From Kiritimatiellia bacterium (GTDB lineage Bacteria; Verrucomicrobiota; Kiritimatiellia; RFP12; UBA1067), in assembly GCA_028700415.1 (NCBI GenBank), contig JAQVSS010000010.1, positions 1 through 36,017 on the forward strand: a DNA stretch of 36,017 bases, read 5' to 3'. A program made the position numbers and the translations under genes. How positions within the stretch are numbered: position 1 is the first letter of the stretch; each line of letters begins with the position of its first letter. The notes beneath the pieces were generated by a model. It saw only the letters and a program-made list of their open reading frames with translations, was not told where the DNA came from and ran no database searches. Below, piece after piece: positions 28,483 to 36,017 of the stretch.

Positions 28483-28506
28483 GTGTGTATGAGAGGAGTA
28501 TGTTTC

Positions 28507-29697
28507 ATGAAACGTGCCTGGCCTGTTTTTCTGGTTTTTCTCGCGATGGGCTTTGCTGATGTTGTGGGGCCCTTGGTGGGGCTGGTCAAAAGCACGTTCG
28601 CGCTTTCGAATTTCACGGCGCAATTGTTGCCGCTGACGGGGTTCCTGATGTTCGGACTGCTTTCGGTGCCGATGGGGTTGGCGCAGGACAGAAAAGGGAA
28701 GAAGACCGTGTTGCTGGCCGGGCTCTTCCTGGCGCTGGGCGGTGTGTTGTTGCCCTTGCTGTCGGGAATGTACGGCAAGCCGATTGAAGTGGCGTCTGGA
28801 GATTTGACGAAGTACCGCATCGTGCTGGTTTCGATTTTGTTGCTCTGCGCGGGCGCGACGCTCCTGCAGGTGTGCGGGAACCCCGTCATGCGTGACGTTT
28901 CTGAGAAAGGGTTCTATTCCAGCAACCTTTCGCTCGCACAGTCTGTGAAAGCCGTCGGCTCTTCGATGGGATTTTTGCTTCCGCCGCTCGCCGCGCGCTA
29001 TGTGGGGTTGGACTGGTCGATCCTTTTCCCGGTCTATGCGGTTATTGTGCTGGTCACGCTCGTGGCCTGTGTCCCTCTGAGACTGGCTGAGGACCGCGAC
29101 CCGGCCGCAAAGCCGGCGACGTTCGGCACGTGTTTCGCGCTTTTCGGCGGCAACCGGTTTGTGATGAGTATGGTGCTCGGGATTTTCTTCTACGTGGGGG
29201 CTGAGGTTTGTTTCAGTTCTGGGGTCCCCTTGCTGATGAAAGAGAAATTCGGGCTGGATCAGTTTGGGCTTTGGGTCAGTTGGTCCCTCTTTTTCCTGCC
29301 GATTCTGTTCGGGCGCTTTGCCGGTGCCGCCGTCTTGAGGACGTTCAAGCCCTCAACCTTTTTAAAAATTTCGGTTGTTCTTGCGCTGGCGGGGATTTGC
29401 GCGGTGTTTACAGGGCACAAGGCGGTCACGTTTGCCGGCATTGTTCTTGTCGGCCTTGGGTTTGCCAACATTTTTCCCCTGATATTCTCGATCACCGTGG
29501 ACGCGATGCCGGAACGGTCGAACGAGATATCGGGCCTGATGGTCACGGCCATTGCGGGCGGGGCGGTTCTGCCGCCTGTGATGGGCATGGTTGCCGACCG
29601 TTTCGGGGGGGTGGCCGGGTTTGCGGTTCCACTTGTGGCGCTGGGATATATTTTGTGGGTTGCGGTTCAGCAGGCAACGCCTGAGCGGAAACGCTAA
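28507..29697 (+). CDS. MFS permease (FucP-like sugar:proton symporter family)
   Basis: About 12 hydrophobic segments; GFADVVGPLVGLVKSTFALSNFTAQLLPLTGFLMFGLLSVPMGLAQDRKGKKTVLLAGL; ATLLQVCGNPVMRDV. Start ATG 28507 with upstream gaggag. Confidence 0.8.
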   Translation: MKRAWPVFLVFLAMGFADVVGPLVGLVKSTFALSNFTAQLLPLTGFLMFGLLSVPMGLAQDRKGKKTVLLAGLFLALGGVLLPLLSGMYGKPIEVASGDLTKYRIVLVSILLLCAGATLLQVCGNPVMRDVSEKGFYSSNLSLAQSVKAVGSSMGFLLPPLAARYVGLDWSILFPVYAVIVLVTLVACVPLRLAEDRDPAAKPATFGTCFALFGGNRFVMSMVLGIFFYVGAEVCFSSGVPLLMKEKFGLDQFGLWVSWSLFFLPILFGRFAGAAVLRTFKPSTFLKISVVLALAGICAVFTGHKAVTFAGIVLVGLGFANIFPLIFSITVDAMPERSNEISGLMVTAIAGGAVLPPVMGMVADRFGGVAGFAVPLVALGYILWVAVQQATPERKR

Positions 29698-29721
29698 CGG
29701 GGCAGTGCCCCCTCTGGCTGG

Positions 29722-29738
29722 ACCCTGACGTTCAGGGT
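29722..29738. terminator. Hairpin ACCCTGA-CGT-TCAGGGT between convergent genes
   Basis: Perfect 7-bp stem, 3-nt loop, between the MFS stop (29697) and the convergent gene end (29793); weak T-tract. Confidence 0.4.
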
Positions 29739-29792
29739 AAAAGGTTTTCGCCTAAGAGAGAGCCCACCGAACGGCGAAGCCGCTTCCCCGCA

Positions 29793-30692
29793 TTACGCCC
29801 AATCAACGGGTTTCACGGTGCGCACGGGGAGCGTGTAGCCGGGAACCATGAGGCGCGTGATGCGGGGCGTGATGTCCATGAGGCTTGTGGCATGGTTTTT
29901 CACGTCATCCGCGCCGGGGCCGATAGCGGCGAGCGGTACCGGATTGCGGGTATGGCCGCGCGTACCCATGTCCTCGATGTTGCCATGGTCGCTTGTCAGA
30001 ATGAGCAGCATGCCGGTCGTTTTGCAGAGTTTCACCACCGAGTCGAGGAATAGATCCAGGGTCTTCAGCGTTTCGCAGGCATGATCGTAATTGCATGAAT
30101 GGCCGGCGAGGTCCGTCTGAAAGAATTCGAAAAGGGTGAAGTCGTTGGCGCAGGCGACCTGAACGAGATGCTCGGCGGCTTGTTGAGGTGTGATGACCGG
30201 TACGGCATGCCCTTTTTCGTGAAGGCTGAGGCGTGTGATGTCGTGGAAAACCGCCTGATTCGCGAGAAGGTCATCCTGAATGGAGATCGTCTCCGGCTGG
30301 GTTAGCGCCATAACGGTGGTGACGGATTTGAAACGCCGCACGCGCAAGTCGTCCACGCTGTCCACCATATACGCGTCCGCAAAACGGCACCGCAGGCCCT
30401 TGCGGGCCAGCTCCATGAAAAGGTTCCCCTCTTCAATCAGCTTGCGCAGGGAGGGGCCTGGAAAACCTTCACAGTGACGCCCCATGTAATGCGAGGCGTT
30501 GATGCCGGTAAACATTGCGGTTTGTCCGGTCGCGCTCTGCGGCAGCCCCTTTGTGTCGAGGCAGGCATCGATGTGAACGGCGTTTTTCTCGATGAGCTGG
30601 CACAAAACAGGACAGATGCCGGCGTGAACCGGATTGTCTTTTGCGGGCGCACGCAACCCAACGCCATCAATAAACAAAAAAAGAACCTTCAC
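29793..30692 (-). CDS. Alkaline-phosphatase-superfamily metalloenzyme (phosphoglycerate mutase/phosphopentomutase-like)
   Basis: MKVLFLFIDGVGLR; QSATGQTAMFTGINA (nucleophile region); DLAGHSCNYDHA; LTSDHGNIEDMGTRGHTRNPVPL. Confidence 0.8.
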   Translation of the reverse strand: MKVLFLFIDGVGLRAPAKDNPVHAGICPVLCQLIEKNAVHIDACLDTKGLPQSATGQTAMFTGINASHYMGRHCEGFPGPSLRKLIEEGNLFMELARKGLRCRFADAYMVDSVDDLRVRRFKSVTTVMALTQPETISIQDDLLANQAVFHDITRLSLHEKGHAVPVITPQQAAEHLVQVACANDFTLFEFFQTDLAGHSCNYDHACETLKTLDLFLDSVVKLCKTTGMLLILTSDHGNIEDMGTRGHTRNPVPLAAIGPGADDVKNHATSLMDITPRITRLMVPGYTLPVRTVKPVDWA

Positions 30693-30865
30693 GGCACGTT
30701 CGTTTTACCCCACCCGCATGAGGCTTGCAAGACCTTAATGACTTAAACGCGGCACATTTTGCGGGAAATGGAGGCAAGATGCAAATCTAAAGTAAGGCGT
30801 AGAGGTCCACTTTTAAGGGATAGGGGTGGTTGATTCTTCCAACTGATTCGATTAAACTGATGCCT

Positions 30866-33800
30866 ATGAAAAAACTCATGCACGTCTGTGTGATTTTTGG
30901 GTGGTGCTGCCTCATGAGTTCCGGTGCCACAAATTATGTGAGCCGTGCCACCGGGGACGATGCGTACGACGGCACGACCCCGGCAACGGCGAAGCGCACC
31001 ATCCAGGCCGCGGTGGATATCTCCAGCCCCGACGACACCGTGCGCGTCGCGCCGGGCGTCTATGAAGAGGGCATGACCGTCACTCCCGGAGGCTGGATCT
31101 CAAACCGCGTGGTGCTCACCAAAAACATTCTTGTGGAGTCGACCCATGGCGCGCGGGAAACCGTTATCCTGGGCGCGCGCGACCCGGCGGACACGACGTT
31201 TGAAGGGTGCGGCTCGAACGCGGTGCGCTGTGTCTATGCCAGCGCGGGCACGCTCAGGGGCTTCACCTTGACCGGCGGCGCGTCCGGGAGCCTTGATGTT
31301 CAGGACGCGAACAACCGCGGCGGCGGGCTCTACTCGCCAGACCTGAACGGGTTGCCCATCCTCTACGACTGCATCGTCAGCAACAACGCCGCGATCCGGG
31401 GCGGCGGCGCGTTCGCCGGCACGTTTCACCGCTGCCTGGTTTCGCACAACGCCGCGCAAAAAAATGGCGGCGGCGTGCGGGAGACGATCCTGCACGACAG
31501 CCTGATCGTGTACAACACTGGCGGGGGTGTCGGCCATTCGTATTCAAACCCCCTCGGGCGCGTCAGCGGCGTCTACAACTGTACCGTTGCGCGGAATACC
31601 GGCGACGGACTCGAACAGTCCAGCGGATTCAACACCATCAGCGTCGAGAACACAACGGCCTTCAATGCCGGTTACGCGACGGTCACCTTCATCAACTGCT
31701 GTCTCTCCTCTGCCACGACGCTCGGCACGAACAACATTGTGGCCTCCGACGTGCATTTTGTGGATGCGGGAAAGTGGGATTTTCGCCTGATGCCAAGTTC
31801 TCCCTGCCTGGACATCGGTGATCCCTCCCTAAACGGCAACGCCCCGCCGGCACACCAGCGGACCGACTATTTTGGCAGCCCGCGCGTGCAGGGCGCGGGC
31901 CTCGATCTCGGCGCGATTGAAGGCGCCGCGGAAAACACGGCCACGGTCACCTGCATCGCGCCGTCAGGCTCGGGCACGCTCTCGCCTACGGGGCACATCG
32001 CCCTCTACACCCTGCCCACCCAGTTGGTCTTCACCGCCACCGCGGATGCGGGCCATGCGCTGCGCTACTTCACGGTCAACGGCGCCAGGATGATGGATTG
32101 CGGCAGCACCTTCACCATGAAGGTTACGCGAGCGGAAATCCACACGGTTTCCGCAGTTTTCCTCCCTGCCCGCTATGTGGACGCGGAAGCGGGCAGCGAC
32201 GAGCGTGACGGCACCACGCCTGAAACCGCCTGGCAGACCCTTCAATATGCGGTGGATACCGCGCCGCTCGGTTATATGGTTCTTGCGGCACCCGGGGTTT
32301 ACGGCGAAGGAGGCAGAGACGGTGTCTCGACGATTACCAACTTGACGAACCGCGTCGTCATTACGCGCAACGTCGTGCTCAAGGGCAGCGGCGCGGGACA
32401 GTCGTTCATCGTGGGCGCCGCGGACCCCTCCGGCGACGCCTACGGCTGCGGTCCGAACGCGGTCCGCTGCGTCCTGATGACCGCCGGCGCGCTGGAAGGG
32501 TTCACAATCACGGGCGGCCGCAGTTCTAATCTAGGCACCGGAAACGACTGGTGGAACCGCGGCGGCGGCTTTGTGGTCAGCGGTTTCACGGCGGCGCAGA
32601 TCTGGGATTGCGTGATCTCCAACAATGTCGCGACCCGCGGCGGCGCCATGTTCGGAGGGGTTTACCACCGCTGCCGCATTGTGGAGAACCGAGCCACAAC
32701 GTATGGGGTCAACCGCTACGGCACCTGCTACGATTGCCTGCTGGCCCGCAACATTGGCTGGGCAACGGGGGAAGGCCCAAAACTCTACAACTGCACAGTC
32801 ACGGCCAACGACAACGGGATCAGGCATATGACTACAAGTGTCAGGGCTCATCTCTACAACAGCATTATTTTCGGCAATGACGGGGTGGATGTGGGTGCTG
32901 GCACTGAGACGGTTGTCACCAATTGCTGTACAGGCGGCACGCTGAGTCCCGGCGAGGGCAACATTGCCGCGGACCCGCTTTTTGTGGACGCCGCCAACGG
33001 CGATTACCGTCTGCGCGCGGATTCGCCGTGCAAGGATACAGGCGACACCGTTTTCACGTTCGAGACCGAAGGCACCGATTTCGCAGGCGGGCCGCGCGTC
33101 ATCGGGCCGCAGGTCAACATGGGTGCGTTCGAAAGCTGCGTCGGCGTGATCGATACCGTGACCGCGCCGGGCAGCACGCTGCTCCCGTCCGGCCCGCTCC
33201 TGTTCGAGTCGTTCCCCGCCAGCGTGACCTTTACGGTTTCGGCGCCACCGGGGCGTACCTTCCTCTATTTTATCACGAACGGTATCCCGGTTCCCTATGC
33301 GGGCAACACCATCACACTCTCGCTGCTGTCACCGGAAAACGCCATTCAGCTCGAGGCCTTCTTCGAGGGTGTTTTCTACGCGGACCCCGCCCGTCCGGAC
33401 GACTCGGGCGACGGGGGTTCATGGGAAACCGCCAAACGCACGCTCCAGGCCGCTGTGGATCTGGCGTTAGACGGCGAGACCGTGCTGGCCGCGCCGGGTG
33501 TCTACAACGAGGGCACACGGGTGACGCCGCCTGAAAGCGCGCCGCAGAACTACCTGCTCAACCGCCTGGTGGTCACGAACGCCATCACGGTCCGCTCGCG
33601 TGACGGCGCCGCCGCCACGACGATCCTCGGCGCGTTCGACACGGTTTCGGGAGACGTTTACGGGCGAGGCCCCAATGCGGTGCGCGGCGTCTACATGAAC
33701 AAAGGCGTTCTGCAGGGGTTCACAATCACGGGTGGCGCCACGGGCAGCGAGGGGGCTGAGGACGAGAACAACCGCGGTGGTGGTGTCTACGCGCCGATGA

Positions 33801-34759
33801 ATGTCCTGCTTCCCCAGGTGCTTGACTGCGTGATTTCAAACAATGCCGCCTTCCGCGGCGGCGGCACCTATTTCGGCACGCTCAAGCGTTGCCGGATCAG
33901 CGACAACTATGCGTCGGTCAACGGCGCGGGCATGCGCAACGGCATTGCCCACAATTGTCTGATCACCGGAAACTATGGTGCCAGCGCGGTCGACTACGCT
34001 GCCCTGTATCACTGCACGGTGGCGAACAACGCGAAAACAGGGCTCGGTTACTATACGGTGGCCTACAACACCAGCGCAAGCGGCAACAGCCAGGATTTCT
34101 CGTCCCTCGCAAGTTGCACCAACTGTTGCATGCCCACGCTGCCCCCCGGCGAAAACAACATCGCCGCGGACCCGCTCTTCGCGGATGCCGTCAACGGCGA
34201 TTTCCGCCTCGCGTCGGGATCGCCCTGCGTCGATGCCGCGGATCCGGCGTACACGGAGGATCTCTTGGGCGTTGCGCTTGACGGCGCGCTGCGGACCCAG
34301 AACGGCGTACCCGATATCGGGGCCTACGAGTGGGATTGGCGTCCCGCGTTTGCCGAAGACCTGGATGGCGCCGGATTGGCAGTCACGGCGATCACGCCCT
34401 TTGTGACGCACGCGGAAGATGCCGCCTACACGGGCGGTTCCGCAGTTTATCTGGATGGCGCGGCCGCGCGGGACAACGGGCTGGAGAGTGTGGAACTCGA
34501 ACTCTCTTGGAACTTGAACTCCGCGACCACGGTCTTCCTGGCGTTCGAGGTGGACGGCGCAGGAACGCTTACGTTCTATGAGGACGATCAGCCCATTGCC
34601 GTCGCGTTTCTGGCTGACGGGTTCCGGATCGTGAAGTACAAAGTGCGTCAAAAACCGGCCCGTTTGCGCGCGGTCTATGCCGCCCCGGAGGGAGACACCG
34701 GAGGCGCGCGTTTGGATGCCTTTGAAAGTGTCGGAGGGTTCACCCTTCTGCTGCGGTGA
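30866..34759 (+). CDS. Secreted modular right-handed parallel beta-helix protein with three tandem modules
   Basis: Signal peptide MKKLMHVCVIFGWCCLMSSGA. Three copies of the motif series 'xYVxxxxxDGxxxxTAxxTxQxAVDxxxxxxxVxxAPGVYxEG ... GPNAVRCV ... GFTxTGG ... NRGGG ... DCxISNNxAxRGG ... CTVAxN ... NNIAADPLFVDA ... LGAIEG', with linker domains of InlB-B-repeat type between them. Confidence 0.85.
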   Translation: MKKLMHVCVIFGWCCLMSSGATNYVSRATGDDAYDGTTPATAKRTIQAAVDISSPDDTVRVAPGVYEEGMTVTPGGWISNRVVLTKNILVESTHGARETVILGARDPADTTFEGCGSNAVRCVYASAGTLRGFTLTGGASGSLDVQDANNRGGGLYSPDLNGLPILYDCIVSNNAAIRGGGAFAGTFHRCLVSHNAAQKNGGGVRETILHDSLIVYNTGGGVGHSYSNPLGRVSGVYNCTVARNTGDGLEQSSGFNTISVENTTAFNAGYATVTFINCCLSSATTLGTNNIVASDVHFVDAGKWDFRLMPSSPCLDIGDPSLNGNAPPAHQRTDYFGSPRVQGAGLDLGAIEGAAENTATVTCIAPSGSGTLSPTGHIALYTLPTQLVFTATADAGHALRYFTVNGARMMDCGSTFTMKVTRAEIHTVSAVFLPARYVDAEAGSDERDGTTPETAWQTLQYAVDTAPLGYMVLAAPGVYGEGGRDGVSTITNLTNRVVITRNVVLKGSGAGQSFIVGAADPSGDAYGCGPNAVRCVLMTAGALEGFTITGGRSSNLGTGNDWWNRGGGFVVSGFTAAQIWDCVISNNVATRGGAMFGGVYHRCRIVENRATTYGVNRYGTCYDCLLARNIGWATGEGPKLYNCTVTANDNGIRHMTTSVRAHLYNSIIFGNDGVDVGAGTETVVTNCCTGGTLSPGEGNIAADPLFVDAANGDYRLRADSPCKDTGDTVFTFETEGTDFAGGPRVIGPQVNMGAFESCVGVIDTVTAPGSTLLPSGPLLFESFPASVTFTVSAPPGRTFLYFITNGIPVPYAGNTITLSLLSPENAIQLEAFFEGVFYADPARPDDSGDGGSWETAKRTLQAAVDLALDGETVLAAPGVYNEGTRVTPPESAPQNYLLNRLVVTNAITVRSRDGAAATTILGAFDTVSGDVYGRGPNAVRGVYMNKGVLQGFTITGGATGSEGAEDENNRGGGVYAPMNVLLPQVLDCVISNNAAFRGGGTYFGTLKRCRISDNYASVNGAGMRNGIAHNCLITGNYGASAVDYAALYHCTVANNAKTGLGYYTVAYNTSASGNSQDFSSLASCTNCCMPTLPPGENNIAADPLFADAVNGDFRLASGSPCVDAADPAYTEDLLGVALDGALRTQNGVPDIGAYEWDWRPAFAEDLDGAGLAVTAITPFVTHAEDAAYTGGSAVYLDGAAARDNGLESVELELSWNLNSATTVFLAFEVDGAGTLTFYEDDQPIAVAFLADGFRIVKYKVRQKPARLRAVYAAPEGDTGGARLDAFESVGGFTLLLR
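30932..34335 (+). repeat. Three diverged about 1-kb tandem module repeats inside the beta-helix gene
   Basis: Modules begin near 30932 (NYVSRATGDDAYDG), 32171 (RYVDAEAGSDERDG) and 33374 (FYADPARPDDSGDG). Confidence 0.75.
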
Positions 34760-34818
34760 TACCCCTTGCCTGTCACGGGGGGATGGCGCGGATACGCTTT
34801 GAGCGGGAAACGGGCGCG

Positions 34819-34832
34819 GCACCTTCGGGTGC
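34819..34832 (+). other. C(UUCG)G tetraloop hairpin GCACC-TTCG-GGTGC
   Basis: Perfect 5-bp stem with TTCG loop in the 100-nt gap between the tandem beta-helix genes. Confidence 0.55.
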
Positions 34833-34859
34833 GTGCGGGAAGAGGGTGTTGGAGTCGAT

Positions 34860-36017
34860 ATGAAAAAGAACATGATGGTTGGACTGATGTGCGGATGGGG
34901 AGCCCTGTCCGGGTTGGGGGCGGAGTGGTATGTGGACGGCGCCCGCCCGGACGACTCCGGCGACGGGACCGGATGGGGCACGGCGAAGCGCACCATCCAG
35001 GCCGCGGTGGATCTCGCCAACACCGGCGATACCGTGACCGTCGCGCCGGGCGTTTATGGAGACGGCACGCGCGTCACGCCGGGCGGACGGCTGCGGAACC
35101 GTGTGGTTGTGACCAAGGAGATCACGCTCCAGTCCCGTGACGGTGCGGAAAAGACCGTCATTCTCGGTGCGTGCGACCCTGCGGATCTCTCCAACGGAGG
35201 GTGTGGTCCGGAAGCCGTGCGCTGTGTCTTCATGGATCGTGGCGTGCTCAAAGGGTTTACCCTCGCGGGCGGTGCAACGGGCAGCGAGAACAAGGAAGAC
35301 CTGAACAACCGCGGCGGCGGGCTCTACTCGTCCAGCCCAAACGGTCTCCCGCTCGTTTACGGCTGCATCGTCAGCAACAACGCCGCGATCCGCGGGGGCG
35401 GCGCCTACGGCGGCGCTTTCCGCCGCTGCCGCATCACCCGCAACCGCGCGACACAGAACGGCGCGGGGGTCCGCGATTCGAAACTTCACGACTGCCTCGT
35501 CGTCTTCAACGAGGGGGCGGGCGCGTCCTTTTGCTATGCCCGCTCCGGCGGGCGCGACAACGGGCTGTTCAACTGCACGGTGGCCTACAACACGGGCACC
35601 GGCCTCGACCAGTGCAGCGCCTTCAACACGGTCAGCGTCTGCAACGGCGAGGCGTTCCGGCTCTCCAGCGCGATTCCCTCGCTCACGTTTGTCAATTGCT
35701 GCCTCTCGTCGCCGACCGTTCTGGGCTCCAACAACATCGTGGCGGCCTACGCGCGTTTTGCGGATGCGGTCGGCGGGGATTTCCGCCTGCTGGAGAACTC
35801 CCCGTGCCTGGACGCCGGCTCTCCGGCCTTCTTAAGCCGCGCCTCTGGGGCCGCCGGGCTCACGGACTTTCTTGGCGCCCCCCGCGTGCAGGGCAAGGCG
35901 GTGGACATCGGCGCGGTCGAGGGTGTGGTTGCCGGAGTCGCGGCTGTCGCGGTCGACCCGCCGCAAGGGGAAGGCGCCGTGTCGCCCGGCCAGACCCTGG
36001 TCGTGAAAAACCTGCCC
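34860..36017 (+). CDS. Second modular beta-helix protein, paralog of the preceding gene (3' truncated by window)
   Basis: Not in the ORF track because it is open at the right edge. Reads MKKNMMVGLMCGWGALSGLGAEWYVDGARPDDSGDGTGWGTAKRTIQAAVDLANTGDTVTVAPGVYGDGTRV...NCCLSSPTVLGSNNIVAAYARFADAVGGDFRLLENSPCLDAGSP... to the window end. Confidence 0.85.
   Translation, partial: MKKNMMVGLMCGWGALSGLGAEWYVDGARPDDSGDGTGWGTAKRTIQAAVDLANTGDTVTVAPGVYGDGTRVTPGGRLRNRVVVTKEITLQSRDGAEKTVILGACDPADLSNGGCGPEAVRCVFMDRGVLKGFTLAGGATGSENKEDLNNRGGGLYSSSPNGLPLVYGCIVSNNAAIRGGGAYGGAFRRCRITRNRATQNGAGVRDSKLHDCLVVFNEGAGASFCYARSGGRDNGLFNCTVAYNTGTGLDQCSAFNTVSVCNGEAFRLSSAIPSLTFVNCCLSSPTVLGSNNIVAAYARFADAVGGDFRLLENSPCLDAGSPAFLSRASGAAGLTDFLGAPRVQGKAVDIGAVEGVVAGVAAVAVDPPQGEGAVSPGQTLVVKNLP

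Noticed and set aside
33836-35023. 395-aa minus ORF spanning the beta-helix genes
   Set aside because: Antisense to two supported genes; low-complexity composition.

Overview
GC-rich bacterial chromosomal window with about 18 credible protein-coding genes. No tRNA, rRNA, CRISPR array or intact mobile element was recognised. Gene content (secreted DUF4838/GH-type proteins, a large Reg_prop sensor kinase, beta-helix surface proteins) suggests a polysaccharide-degrading Verrucomicrobiota/Kiritimatiellota-like organism; this lineage guess is inference only. Left to right: a truncated SWIM zinc-finger protein, an ArsB/NhaD-type permease and a PTS-EIIA/CBS fusion, all on the minus strand; a Tat-type metallophosphoesterase; a glycan-degradation cluster (GH31, two TIM-barrel-like secreted proteins, a DUF4838 protein); a tRNA-dihydrouridine synthase; a Reg_prop hybrid-type sensor kinase; a HydG-like radical SAM protein; a LytS-type 5TM sensor kinase; a tight operon of class IV aminotransferase, stand-alone EIIA and single-chain PurL; an XRE/IrrE-like regulator followed by a strong terminator and an MFS permease; an alkaline-phosphatase-superfamily enzyme; and two tandem paralogous modular beta-helix proteins, the second running off the window. 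Two real genes, at the extreme left and right ends, are missing from the supplied ORF track because they are open at the window edge. The most interesting leads are: a HydG-like protein whose C-terminal auxiliary-cluster motif has lost a cysteine and which lacks HydE/HydF/HydA neighbours; an IrrE-like regulator with a destroyed HExxH motif, followed by a terminator that leaves no obvious room for a promoter before the MFS gene; an EIIA-CBS plus ion-permease module; and mosaic duplication of beta-helix modules.
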